Origin: Vibrio aestivus
GTDB lineage: Bacteria > Pseudomonadota > Gammaproteobacteria > Enterobacterales > Vibrionaceae
Assembly: GCA_003263845.1 (NCBI GenBank)
Contig: JYJN01000079.1
Location: 1 to 47,516 of the forward strand
Direction: 5' to 3'
Length of the DNA: 47,516 nt
This document shows, piece by piece, positions 8,878 to 18,449 of this stretch; the stretch's first letter is position 1; each line of letters begins with the position of its first letter. Both the position numbers and the translations under genes were made by a program. The notes below the pieces were generated by a model. The model made no database searches and was not told the DNA's origin. It worked only from the letters and a program-made list of their open reading frames with translations.

Positions 8878-10759
8878 ATGGATGTGCTTGCTCTATCTCA
8901 GAAGCAAAAGTTTACTGCTTTTCTAATTGTCCTTTCTCTAGGGTTTATTGCCTTGGGTTCATTTACTTTCAATCGAATTAAAGATGTAGGAAATCAATAT
9001 TCTGCTAGTGGCGACGTGGCGACTGGATCGATTTCAATTTATCAAACCCAGGCCAAGTTACTGTCCTTGATGTCGGGGTTGGATAACTTAACCGGTGATA
9101 CAGTAGGTAATGCGAAGGCGTCGTTGGCGTCGATAATGGTGGATATTGAACGGGATGCCAAATTTTTAAATCAACTTGGATTAGGTGAACAAGCTCAAAC
9201 ATTAACGCAAAGTGCGCAGCAATTTCAGTCTGCAGTTTTACCTTGGTTAGGATTATTGGCAGAGCTTGGTTTTAATGTTGATGACGGAAAACTAGGAGAG
9301 CTGAAACAGCTAGCGAATACCATTGAAGGCAAGATTGAAGAGACAGGTATGGTAACGATTAATTCTGACTTTCAAGCCATGATTAAAGCCCAACAAAACT
9401 ATCTATTACAGCCCAATGAACAAAATTTAAAACTGTTTAATAGAGCGATGGCAGGCTTTGTGAACATGTCTAACACCTATGCGATGTTAGATCTTTATGA
9501 AAAAGAGATTGAGCAGTTCAAAGCAACGTTTATGCGAGTCAGCGAACTGTCTAGTCAATTGGGTGCGATTGAGATTGAGTTTCTCCAGAGTGAACAGAGC
9601 ATGATGGAAGGGATAAGACTGGCAACTGATGAATTGAAGGCCATATCGACAGAGTTTGAGACTTCTGCTCGCAATAGCAGTGAGCAGATACAATGGTCGG
9701 TGTTAATAGCTTGTGCAGTACTAGCCATCTTCACAATTGCAATTTTTATTACCATGAGCACAACGTTGACCAAAGCGCTCAAACAAACAGGTGATGTATT
9801 AAAGGGGATGGAGAAAGGCGATCTATCCCAACGTATTGCTTTGTCTAAGAATAAAAATGACGAATTTAATCAGCTGGCAGAAACCATCAATCTCAGTTGT
9901 GAAAATCTTGGTGACCTCGTATCAGGTGTACAAAATAGCAGTCAAGCTTTAGCGGGTGATGCAACGGAGCTCAATGGCGGCTTAGATAGGTTGATGCATA
10001 GCCAGTCAGAAGTGCTGGGCCAAACTCAACTGCTGGCATCAGCCACTGAGGAAGTAAGTGTAACAACCCAAGAAGTCTCGAACTCTCTGGAGTTTGTTGC
10101 CGAGATCAGTCAATCGTCGACGCAAGCTGCGGAGGAAGGAGGAAAAATCATTACCTCTGCGATTGGCTCGCTGGAAGAGGTAGCAGAGATTTTAACTTCG
10201 GCGGCAGGGCATATTAATCAGCTCGAAGAGGCTTCTTCTAAAGTGGATTCGGTTATGGAGATCATCAATGGTATTGCTGAGCAAACCAATTTACTTGCTT
10301 TGAATGCCGCGATCGAAGCGGCAAGGGCGGGGTGAGCAGGGGCGAGGCTTTGCGTCGTGGCTGATGAAGTAAGAAGCTTAGCGGTTCGTACTGTGGATGC
10401 GATTTCAGAGATTTCAGGTACGATAGATACAATGAAAAAGGAGAGTGCGGAAGTCATTCAGTACATAGGTAAATCTGAGCAGTCGATGGTAGCAGGTAAA
10501 AGAAAAAGGGCATGAAGCAAAAGAAGCGTTACTGCAAATTACCGAAAAAGCCGATGAAGCCGCGCACCAAACAGAGGTGATCTTTACTTCAATCAAAGAG
10601 CTGGCTACAACCAGTCAATCTATGGCCGATAGCATGGTTCAGATATCAAGTTCGATGCAAGCACTGGAAGAAAATAGTGAGCAACTCAGAGCGACCAGTC
10701 AAATTGTTGACCGTCGCTCAAGTAGCTTAAGTTCGGATTGTCAGCGTTTTAAAATCTAA
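8878..10759 (+). CDS. Methyl-accepting chemotaxis protein with HBM-type sensor, carrying three indels
   Basis: Membrane chemoreceptor. Order (about 626 residues when restored): TM1 at about 12-30; a long all-helical periplasmic region (about 33-270) resembling the helical bimodular (HBM) sensor; TM2 (WSVLIACAVLAIFTIAIFI); a HAMP segment; and the cytoplasmic signalling domain with the hairpin tip [18 protein letters not shown]. The ATG at 8878 follows AAGGGGT at good spacing, which favours it over the ATG at 8860. Three frame breaks are visible: an extra G near 10329-10332 just after AARAG, a missing base near 10351-10353 in [12 protein letters not shown], and an extra A near 10498-10501 (VAGK-EKGHEAKEALLQ). 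Clear MCP sequence resumes after each, so sequencing error is likely. The ligand is unknown; the position beside pflA suggests a fermentation-related cue. Confidence 0.88.
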
Positions 10760-10771
10760 GCAAGAGAAGAT

Positions 10772-11752
10772 CTAGAAGAAAGCGTAGAACGTGATGCCCC
10801 CGGTTCCGTAGTAGGAATCTGGGGCTTCTTTATAATCTGGGGTCTTGATCGTGGTGGCAAATGAAGCACCCACATAGTCATTGTACCAAGCAACCCCGAG
10901 TATTGCGGTCGCTTGTACATTATCTAAAGTAACATCGTATTGCTCTTTTGGATCGGGTAGGTTGGGACGATACCCTTCAATGGTAATATCATTGAAGCGG
11001 TAACGAGCTTCAATACCTGAATAAACGAACCAACCACTTCGAGATGCGCCAATCATACCGGGCCTAAACGGGTTCTCGTTATCAATGTTAGCAGCCCCCA
11101 TATTACCACCAAGATCGGCACCCCAGCGAAGCATCAAACCAGTTGAGATATCGCTTCTGAAGTTGCCAACGTTGACTTCACTCACATTGGACACCTCCCA
11201 CTCAGTACCCATGTGTGTGCTTTGTCGAAGCCAATTGAAGTGCCCTAGGTACCCTACACCACCAACTATTTTGTCTTCAATCTGATATTCCCAACCATTC
11301 GGGTCATCTGAACCTGTGATGCTATGAACAAGGTTTTGGGCTTGATCAGCCAACGAGTTCTCCCCTGTAGTACCAATGGTCGCGGTGAAACGTTGCGCTT
11401 GCTGTGGGTGCAAACTTAGATAACTGAACTCGGCATGTAAATATCCCGCGTAAGGGCGATTGTTTTCTAATGGGTAGTCCGCTTCAATGTCATCAGGTGT
11501 ATACATCTTGTGGCCAATCACGACTTCATACTTGTCGAGAGATGTGGCACCCCAAAAGGTCAAACTTAGAGGTTTGGTTAGCCAATTTGGAGACACGGCA
11601 CCCGACGTGTACGAGAGAAATAGACCGTTGGTGTAGTCTTTGTCGACGCCAAAAAGCCCATCGTTATCTAGACTGAAAACCCAAGTGGACTTTTCAGACG
11701 CCAAGGCAGGCGATGTAAGAAGTAACAGCGGAAGTAAGCGAACTAGTTTCAT
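10772..11752 (-). CDS. lpxR: LpxR-like outer-membrane lipid A 3'-O-deacylase (DUF2219)
   Basis: LpxR-family proteins are outer-membrane beta-barrels that remove the 3'-acyloxyacyl chain of lipid A. The 326-residue product has a signal peptide (about 1-18, LLPLLLLTSPALA). It then shows WVFSLDNDGLFGVDKDYTNG, whose N30-D31 and T41 match the Asn-Asp and Thr residues reported important in Salmonella LpxR. The family block around VHSITG-x-DDPNGWEYQ is also present. It ends in aromatic residues (ITFYAFF), the usual outer-membrane insertion signal. It converges on the chemoreceptor gene with a 12-bp gap and lies upstream of the pflB terminator on the same strand. Family call is good; enzyme activity is inferred. 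Confidence 0.85.
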   Translation of the reverse strand: MKLVRLLPLLLLTSPALASEKSTWVFSLDNDGLFGVDKDYTNGLFLSYTSGAVSPNWLTKPLSLTFWGATSLDKYEVVIGHKMYTPDDIEADYPLENNRPYAGYLHAEFSYLSLHPQQAQRFTATIGTTGENSLADQAQNLVHSITGSDDPNGWEYQIEDKIVGGVGYLGHFNWLRQSTHMGTEWEVSNVSEVNVGNFRSDISTGLMLRWGADLGGNMGAANIDNENPFRPGMIGASRSGWFVYSGIEARYRFNDITIEGYRPNLPDPKEQYDVTLDNVQATAILGVAWYNDYVGASFATTIKTPDYKEAPDSYYGTGGITFYAFF

Positions 11753-11911
11753 ATATTATTTACTACATAGCGGAGCGGTGCCAAATGCTTATATTGTTAT
11801 AGTAAGTATTAGCAGCACATCAGGTTAGGACAACAGTAAAGATCAATATTTCTATGCAGTATTTGTACCACAGATTTTATGTTGCGCCTATTTGTACCTG
11901 TGAGCAGATAT

Positions 11912-11940
11912 AAAAAAGCCCCGCATAAGCGGGGCTTCAA
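11912..11940 (-). terminator. Rho-independent terminator of pflB
   Basis: Minus-strand stem AAGCCCCGC/GCGGGGCTT with a 4-nt loop followed by T6. Confidence 0.92.
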
Positions 11941-11961
11941 ATTTCAAACTAAAAATCTAGG

Positions 11962-14238
11962 TTATAGAGATTCAGTGAAAGTACGTGCGATTACGTCTTT
12001 TTGCTGCTCTGCAGTTAGAGAGTTAAAACGTACAGCGTAACCAGATACACGGATTGTTAGCTGAGGGTATTTCTCAGGGTTCTTAACTGCGTCTTCTAGA
12101 GTTTCGCGGTTTAGAACGTTCACGTTTAGGTGCTGACCACCTTCGATGCCAGTCTCGTGGTGGAAGTAACCATCCATTAGACCTGCAAGGTTAGCGCGCT
12201 GTGAGTTCTCTTCTTTACCTAGTGCGTTAGGAACGATAGAGAAGGTGTAAGAAATACCATCTTTCGCGTCTGCAAACGGTAGTTTACCAACAGATGTTAG
12301 AGATGCTACTGCACCTTTCTCATCACGGCCGTGCATTGGGTTAGCACCTGGAGCGAATGGAGCACCTGCTTTACGACCGTCTGGCGTAGTACCAGTCTTC
12401 TTACCGTATACCACGTTTGAAGTGATAGTCAGGATAGACTGTGTAGGTACTGCATCACGGTAAGTCTTAAGCTTACGGATCTTGTTCATGAAGATAGTAA
12501 CAAGTTCACAAGCCATGTCATCAACACGTGCGTCGTTGTTACCAAATTTCGGGTAGTCGCCAGAGATGTCGAAGTCGATCGCGATGCCGTCTTCGTCACG
12601 GATTGGTTTAACTGTACCGTACTTGATTGCAGATAGAGAGTCAGCTGCAACAGATAGACCAGCGATACCACATGCCATCGTACGCTTAACGTCACGGTCA
12701 TGTAGAGCCATAAGTGCTGCTTCGTAGCTGTACTTGTCGTGAGAGTAGTGGATTGCGTTTAGCGCAGTCACGTATTGTTTAGCTAGCCAATCCATGAAGT
12801 TGTCTAGACCAGCCCAAACTTTGTCGAAGTCTAGAACTTCGTCAGTCATTGCTTCAGTCTTAGGACCAACTTGGATCTTAAGCTTCTCATCTACACCGCC
12901 GTTGATAACGTAAAGTAGAGTCTTAGCTAGGTTTGCACGAGCGCCGAAGAACTGCATGTGCTTACCGATAACCATTGGAGATACACAACAAGCGATAGCG
13001 TAGTCATCGTTGTCGAAGTCTGGACGCATTAGGTCATCGTTCTCGTACTGAATAGAAGAAGTATCGATAGATACTTTTGCACAGAACTTCTTGAAGCCGT
13101 CAGGTAGCTGCTCAGACCAAAGTACAGTGATGTTTGGCTCAGGAGAAGGACCCATAGTGTATAGCGTGTTTAGGAAACGGAAGTTTGTACGTGTAACAAG
13201 TGTACGACCGTCAACACCCATACCACCCATAGATTCTGTTGCCCAGATTGGGTCGCCAGAGAATAGCTCATCGTACTCAGGAGTACGTAGGAAGCGAACC
13301 ATACGCAGCTTCATTACGAAGTGGTCGATCATTTCCTGAGCTTGTTCTTCAGTGATGATGCCAGCTGCGATATCACGCTCAACATATACGTCTAGGAAAG
13401 TCGATGTACGACCTAGAGACATAGCCGCGCCGTTTTGAGATTTAACTGCTGCAAGGTAACCGAAGTAAGTCCACTGAACTGCTTCTTGTGCAGTCGTCGC
13501 AGGACCAGAAATGTCAAAGCCGTAAGAAGCAGCCATCTCTTTTAGTTGACCAAGTGCACGGTGCTGCTCTTGAAGCTCTTCACGTAGCTGCATAGTCATT
13601 TGAAGGTTGTCGCCAGCTTCTAGTTGCTCTTGAGTAGAGTGGAACTGAGCTACTTTGTCCTTCATTAGGAAGTCTACACCGTAAAGTGCAACACGGCGGT
13701 AGTCACCGATGATACGGCCACGACCGTAAGCATCTGGAAGACCAGTTAGAACGCCAGACTTACGACATTTTAGAATGTCTGGAGAGTAAACATCGAAAAC
13801 ACCTTGGTTGTGTGTTTTGCGGTACTCAGAGTAGATCTTAGAAACTTGAGGATCTAGAGTACGGCCGTATGCTTTACAAGAACCTTCGATCATACGTACA
13901 CCGCCGTTTGGCATGATTGCACGCTTAAGCGGAGCTTCAGTTTGTAGACCTACGATAGTCTCAAGATCTTTGTTGATGTAACCAGCATCGTGAGAAGTGA
14001 TGGTAGAGATAACAGAAGTATCGAAATCAACAGGCGCGTGAGTGCTGTTTTCCTGTTTGATGCCTTCCATTACTTTAGCCCAAAGTACATTTGTTGCTTC
14101 AGTACCTTCAGAAACTAGGAAAGACTCGTCGCCTTCATACGGCGTGTAGTTCTTCTGAATGAAATCACGAACGTTTACTTCGTTTTGCCAATCACCTTCA
14201 GCAAAACCTTCCCAAGCTTTAGCAAATTGCTCTGCCAT
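11962..14238 (-). CDS. pflB: Pyruvate formate-lyase (formate C-acetyltransferase)
   Basis: A glycyl-radical enzyme that converts pyruvate and CoA to acetyl-CoA and formate in fermentation. It is 758 residues long, almost the E. coli length (760). The catalytic Cys pair is C417-C418 in [10 protein letters not shown] and the radical Gly is G733 in RVSGYAVRF. The protein starts [17 protein letters not shown], the family N-terminus. Codon use looks optimised for high expression. A terminator (14475-14505) separates it from the permease gene upstream, so it probably has its own promoter in 14239-14474. An FNR-like sequence at 14441-14454 would fit anaerobic induction. Confidence 0.98.
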   Translation of the reverse strand: MAEQFAKAWEGFAEGDWQNEVNVRDFIQKNYTPYEGDESFLVSEGTEATNVLWAKVMEGIKQENSTHAPVDFDTSVISTITSHDAGYINKDLETIVGLQTEAPLKRAIMPNGGVRMIEGSCKAYGRTLDPQVSKIYSEYRKTHNQGVFDVYSPDILKCRKSGVLTGLPDAYGRGRIIGDYRRVALYGVDFLMKDKVAQFHSTQEQLEAGDNLQMTMQLREELQEQHRALGQLKEMAASYGFDISGPATTAQEAVQWTYFGYLAAVKSQNGAAMSLGRTSTFLDVYVERDIAAGIITEEQAQEMIDHFVMKLRMVRFLRTPEYDELFSGDPIWATESMGGMGVDGRTLVTRTNFRFLNTLYTMGPSPEPNITVLWSEQLPDGFKKFCAKVSIDTSSIQYENDDLMRPDFDNDDYAIACCVSPMVIGKHMQFFGARANLAKTLLYVINGGVDEKLKIQVGPKTEAMTDEVLDFDKVWAGLDNFMDWLAKQYVTALNAIHYSHDKYSYEAALMALHDRDVKRTMACGIAGLSVAADSLSAIKYGTVKPIRDEDGIAIDFDISGDYPKFGNNDARVDDMACELVTIFMNKIRKLKTYRDAVPTQSILTITSNVVYGKKTGTTPDGRKAGAPFAPGANPMHGRDEKGAVASLTSVGKLPFADAKDGISYTFSIVPNALGKEENSQRANLAGLMDGYFHHETGIEGGQHLNVNVLNRETLEDAVKNPEKYPQLTIRVSGYAVRFNSLTAEQQKDVIARTFTESL

Positions 14239-14440
14239 GACATACCTACCTTTTTAGTAGTAAAAACACGTACTGTTTTCGCCGTTGAGCCAGCTATCCC
14301 AGATGGGAGCAGTACAATTAATTAATAACAATATGTATAGTCGCTAAACCATAGCAACGCACTATAGAAATTGTCACCAAATATGATGTGGGTATCGGCT
14401 ACCTACATTTCAATACTACACTCAATTTTTTTTGCAAACA

Positions 14441-14454
14441 TTAAACTAAATCAA
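14441..14454 (-). promoter_or_regulatory. Weak FNR-like box upstream of pflB
   Basis: Minus strand TTGATTTAGTTTAA: the first half-site TTGAT is perfect and the second matches 3 of 5 to ATCAA. It lies about 205 bp upstream of the pflB start. It is plausible because pfl is FNR-controlled in relatives, but the match alone is not decisive. Confidence 0.35.
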
Positions 14455-14474
14455 TAAATGCTAAAAAATGATAA

Positions 14475-14505
14475 TAAAAATGGGGTGACAATGACTGTCA
14501 CCCCA
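14475..14505 (-). terminator. Rho-independent terminator of the DUF3360-like permease gene
   Basis: Perfect 10-bp stem TGGGGTGACA/TGTCACCCCA with a 5-nt loop, followed on the minus strand by T5. Confidence 0.92.
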
Positions 14506-14518
14506 ACAAAAGTTTAGT

Positions 14519-16065
14519 TTATAGCCAGGCTTTTAGACCATACTGGCTTTCGAGCATACCAACTGCAAGCATTGCGACTAAACAGATAACAAATACACCC
14601 ACTGGATAATAATCTTATCGATGAAAGACAGACGCTTTGAACGTTCTTTATCACCAATCAGGCCGTTGTTGTCTAGGAACATGGTTAGAGCCCATGCTAG
14701 AACAGGGTTTGCAACGACAGAAGCAAAGATACAGATACCTGCTGCTTGTGAGTCTTTAGTATCTTTAACCATCTGCATACCCGCTTCTAGTAGAGGAAGG
14801 AATACACCAACAAGTAGCGCGATACGCATCACTGGTGGCCATACCGCTACATCCATTGGGAAACCAAGGATTGCAACGATAATACAGAAAGTACCAAGTA
14901 ATATTGCACCTGCAGGGATCGGACGTTTTGCGATCGCTGCTGGAATCATGTACGTACCCCAAGATGAAGTGATGTTACCACCACCTACCGCAGTACCAAC
15001 CATTTGACGGAAAGAACACATTGTCATTGTGTCATCAACGTCCATCAGTACTTTTTCAGTTTTACGTGGGTAGTTTAGTTCTTGGAAGATACGGTGACCT
15101 AAGAAGTCAGGTGACCACATTGCTACGGCAAGGATTGCAAATGGTAGTGATGCAATGAAGTGCTCAAGGTTAGGAAGACCAAGCATCCAACCTTGTTCAG
15201 TGCTACCCCACCAGTAAACAGGGTTAAGGTTAGGAATACCCATCTCTGTTTCAAAGGTCAGGTCAAAACCTGCGCCAAGACCAAGCGCAATAATAAGACC
15301 AGTAATAGCACATACAGGAATGGCTAACCAACGCTTATTGATTTTCGCAAGGTAAGCATAGATACCAATATTGATACCAAGAACGACTAGGCCTACATAA
15401 CCCATGCTTCCTGCGGCAACTTCAGAAGACTGAAGACCCGTTGCCCAAGCTTGAATCGAACCGATTTGGCTCATTACACCTGTAAAGCCGAGGAATATTA
15501 AGAGGCCACCGGCAGTACCTTCTGAGGTGAGATTCACCAGTTTGGAGCCACCTTTGAAGTAACTCAATAGAAGGCCGAATACACCAAGAAGGATAGCAAG
15601 AGCAAGAGGGTGAGCACCTGCAAGCGCGATAGAACCAATCAGAGGAATCATCGGGCCGTGGTTACCAGCAAGGTTAGCTCTTGGGTTGAAGAAGCCAGAG
15701 GCTAAGATACAGAACAGAAGTGCAGGGATAAGCATTTCAACACGAGCGACTTCAATCGCGAACTCTTTACCAAGCTCTACGTGATCCCATGCTGCAGTTA
15801 AACCATCTGCCCAAGACATCATTACCGCTGAGTACATCGCGATAATACCAATAGTACCCGCTAATGCTGGTACAAGATCTTCGAGTTCGAAGCGGAAGTC
15901 GCGACCAGGTAAGTTCAAACCGAAGCGACGTGGCTTCATGATTTGCAGTTCGTGGTCCAGATAATCAGAGCGGCTTTCGAACTCAGATGCCGGACGATGA
16001 AGCTCTTTATAGCTTTTCGTTTCGATATCTGAAGAAGAATGCGCTTTATTTACTGCGTCTGACAT
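14519..16065 (-). CDS. Multi-pass inner-membrane permease, DUF3360-like (SulP/NCS2-like fold suspected), one indel near the 3' end
   Basis: About 515 residues when restored. After a hydrophilic N-terminus of about 65 residues come a dozen or more hydrophobic segments. GNHGPMIPLIGSIALAG and VNLTSEGTAGGLLIFLGF, with GTAVGGGNITSSWGTYMIPA in the second half, recall the half-helix motifs of the SLC23/SLC26 (NCS2/SulP) transporters. It is not FocA, which is about 285 residues with six TMs. I believe the family name is DUF3360, from memory. A missing C near 14604 shifts the frame: the restored end reads PVGVFVICLVAMLAVGMLES and stops at 14519, adding the last helix. The gene lies just upstream of pflB, where focA lies in enterics. 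An FNR-like box is about 230 bp upstream. Substrate unknown. Confidence 0.8.
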
Positions 16066-16537
16066 AGATTCCTCATATTAAAAAGTTAGTCATTCTGCTG
16101 TTATCACAAATCAATGGCCGAGGCACTGGTGATAACTTTAAAATTCTATTAGTCCGCTTCCTGCGGTGGTGTCCGTTGTCTGATGTAGCTCGTTGTTTTC
16201 GTGCTTAATAATAGACAATTTCGGAAGAACAAATAAGTCCTGAACTGGCCTTTTGTCTATGTTGGCGAGTTTAACGTGACCTAATTCAATAGTGATTGAT
16301 CTCGATCACTTTATTACAGAGTGTGAAAGAAAACTACACATTGCATAGAAACTTTGTATAGGAGAGCAAAATACGAGAAATTAATTTACAAAACCTGATG
16401 TTAATTAGATGTGCGCACTGAAATAGTGCATAACAATTTTCAAAAAAATCCAAATATTGAGATAGCTCAGGTTTTTATAATTTTGTTAACTACATCGTTA
16501 CAATGCATTTATCTCTTCAATTGGTTTTTATGCAGAG
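16066..16537. other. Divergent non-coding region between the permease and ABC transporter genes
   Basis: About 470 bp without a credible gene, AT-rich in its right half. It holds an FNR-like box at 16296-16309 and a small inverted repeat GCACT-GAAAT-AGTGC at 16415-16429. It is followed by the ARG-box pair and the -10 element of the ABC transporter operon. Confidence 0.6.
16296..16309. promoter_or_regulatory. FNR-like box
   Basis: TTGAT-CTCG-ATCAC matches the FNR consensus TTGAT-N4-ATCAA at 9 of 10 positions. It lies about 231 bp upstream of the DUF3360-like permease start and 395 bp upstream of the ABC gene, so the permease beside pflB is the likelier target. Confidence 0.6.
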
Positions 16538-16577
16538 TTTGAAGATTAATTCGCTATATAATGAATTAATAGTCATA
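16538..16577 (+). promoter_or_regulatory. Tandem ARG boxes (ArgR operator) over a TATAAT -10 element
   Basis: The box at 16560-16577 (AATGAATTAATAGTCATA) matches the 18-bp ArgR consensus at 14 positions. A weaker box at 16538-16555 (11 of 18) lies 4 bp upstream, close to the usual spacing of paired ARG boxes. A TATAAT at 16557-16562 lies at the boundary between the boxes, so ArgR binding would block the promoter. No good -35 was seen. This supports arginine or ornithine as the transporter substrate. Confidence 0.6.
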
Positions 16578-16703
16578 TAAAATCACTAGCTATACGCAAA
16601 ATGCAGGTTAATCATTTGTTGCATGTTTCGATTTGGAGTGCTAATTTGTATCGAATTCAAGGGTGGAACCCGGCAGTTATAATAAAACAGGGAGTAGTAG
16701 CGC

Positions 16704-17474
16704 ATGAAAGATGTACCAGCGCTGGACATAAAAGAACTGCATAAAACGTTTGGTCAAAACGAAGTCCTAAAAGGCATCTCATTAGAGGCGCACAAAGGCG
16801 ACGTTATCTCAATCATTGGCTCTTCCGGCTCCGGCAAGAGTACTTTTCTTCGCTGCATTAACTTACTGGAGACTCCAACCGCTGGAGAGATCTGGGTAAA
16901 CGGTGAACTTATCCAAATGAAAAACAACCGCGCAGGGGAAGCCGTCCCTGCCAATGAAAAGCAAGTACAGCGTATCCGTTCACGCCTTGCGATGGTTTTT
17001 CAAGGATTCAATCTTTGGTCTCATATGACGGTTTTAGAAAACGTTATTGAAGCTCCCGTCCATGTACTGGGTGTCACTAAAGCTCAAGCTATCGAAAACG
17101 CAGAGATGCTACTTAAGAAGGTTGGCTTATATGAGCGTCGCGACTATTACCCGGGACATCTGTCTGGTGGTCAGCAACAACGCGCCGCAATTGCACGCGC
17201 GCTTGCGGTCGATCCAGAAGTGATGCTGTTCGATGAACCGACATCGGCACTCGACCCTGAGCTGGTTGGTGAGGTGTTAGGCGTAATGCGTGACCTCGCG
17301 GAAGAGGGCAGAACCATGTTGGTGGTGACACACGAAATGGCGTTTGCTCGCGATGTTTCTAACCACGTGATGTTTTTGCATCAAGGATTAGTGGAAGAAC
17401 AGGGCGATCCGGCTAAGCTATTTAAGAACCCAGAGTCAGAACGATTACAACAGTTTATCTCTTCAATTTATTAG
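16704..17474 (+). CDS. Basic amino acid ABC transporter ATPase (AotP/HisP/ArtP type)
   Basis: Cytoplasmic ATPase subunit of a polar amino acid importer, 256 residues. Walker A GSSGSGKST at 39-47, Q-loop Q100, signature LSGGQQQR at 153-160, Walker B with DEPTSALD from 177, and switch H210. It has the insert after strand 3 (MKNNRAGEAVPANEKQ) found in HisP/AotP-type subunits rather than the shorter ArtP. GGGAG precedes the ATG. It is the first gene of a four-gene operon: ATPase, binding protein, two permeases. The ARG boxes upstream point to arginine/ornithine. Confidence 0.93.
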   Translation: MKDVPALDIKELHKTFGQNEVLKGISLEAHKGDVISIIGSSGSGKSTFLRCINLLETPTAGEIWVNGELIQMKNNRAGEAVPANEKQVQRIRSRLAMVFQGFNLWSHMTVLENVIEAPVHVLGVTKAQAIENAEMLLKKVGLYERRDYYPGHLSGGQQQRAAIARALAVDPEVMLFDEPTSALDPELVGEVLGVMRDLAEEGRTMLVVTHEMAFARDVSNHVMFLHQGLVEEQGDPAKLFKNPESERLQQFISSIY

Positions 17475-17564
17475 AGAGGGAGCTGTCTTTATTGAGTAGG
17501 GCTTCTACTCGTTAAAACACAACACTATAGAAAAATATAATATTTCAATCACAGGAGTATGGAA

Positions 17565-18334
17565 ATGAAGAAGTGGTTACTAGCAGCGACTATTGCTGCA
17601 ACTGCAGTGACAGGTATGGCTCAAGCGAAAGAATGGAAAACTGTTCGCTTTGGTATTGAAGGCGCTTACCCTCCATTTAGCTGGACTGAAGCGGATGGCT
17701 CACTAAAAGGTTTTGACGTTGACATGGCCAACGCGCTATGTGAAGAGATGAAAGTAGAATGTAAAATCGTTCCGCAAGATTGGGACGGCATCATTCCTTC
17801 ACTACTTGCTCGTAAATACGATGCAATCATTGCAGCAATGTCGATCACTGAAGAGCGTAAAAAACGGGTAGACTTCACTGGAAAATACGCACTTATCCCA
17901 AACAACTTCATCGCTAAGAAAGGCGCAAACATCGACTTTGATAACCTTGATGGTGTGAAAGTTGGTGTTCAACGTGCAACAACTCACGACAAGTACCTAA
18001 CAGATAACTACGGTAAATCAGTAGAAGTTGTTCGCTACGGTTCATTTGACGAAGCATACCTAGACCTAGCTAACGGTCGTATCGCAACGGTACTTGGTGA
18101 TGCATCTGCCTTGAAGAGGGCGTATTGAACAAAGCAGGCGGTGAAGCTTACGAGTTTGTTGGTCCTTCTCTGACTGACCCTAAGTGGTTTGGTGATGGTT
18201 TTGGTATTGCAGTACGTAAGCAAGACAAAGAGCTTACTAAGCAGCTAGACGCGGCGATTCTTGCATTACGTGAGAAGGGTATCTACCAAGAGATCGCAGC
18301 TAAGTACTTTAACTACGACGTATACGGTCAATAA
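17565..18334 (+). CDS. Periplasmic basic amino acid-binding protein (ArgT/HisJ/AotJ type), one apparent deletion
   Basis: SBP_bac_3 fold binding protein, 256 residues when restored. Signal peptide MKKWLLAATIAATAVTGMAQA; the mature start has TVRFGIEGAYPPFSW, then GFDVDMANALCEEM, PQDWDGIIPSLLARKYDAI and ERKKRVDFTGKY. I prefer the ATG at 17565 over 17559 because AGGAG at 17553-17557 is then 7 nt away. One G is missing near 18111: GDASAL continues as EEGVLNKAGGEAYEF in another frame, and normal sequence runs to 18334. The gene is followed by two strong stem-loops before the permease genes, as expected for the most abundant product of such operons. Confidence 0.92.
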
Positions 18335-18341
18335 TCGTATA

Positions 18342-18370
18342 AATGAGAGAGCCTTAATGTTTCTCTCATT
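18342..18370. other. First stem-loop after the binding-protein gene
   Basis: Perfect 9-bp stem AATGAGAGA/TCTCTCATT with an 11-nt loop, 8 bp after the stop codon. No T-run follows. Confidence 0.7.
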
Positions 18371-18377
18371 ATCTCTC

Positions 18378-18415
18378 AATATCAACGTCGAATAGCAGTC
18401 TTCGGCGTTGATATT
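18378..18415. other. Second, long stem-loop between binding-protein and permease genes
   Basis: AATATCAACG pairs with CGTTGATATT (10 bp), then a T-G wobble, then CGAA/TTCG, around an 8-nt loop: about 15 pairs. There is no T-run, so it is likely an mRNA-stabilising or attenuating element rather than a full terminator. It is similar in position to the REP element between hisJ and hisQ in enterics. Confidence 0.75.
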
Positions 18416-18449
18416 CACCAACACATAAGCAGTTCTGTTGGGAAAAATT

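Noticed and set aside
14519..16065. Calling the permease upstream of pflB FocA
   Set aside because: It is nearly twice the length of FocA and lacks its motifs; only the position is shared.
16415..16429. GCACT-GAAAT-AGTGC as an NtrC site
   Set aside because: Arms are short, spacing and flanks do not fit the NtrC consensus well, and no sigma-54 promoter was found.
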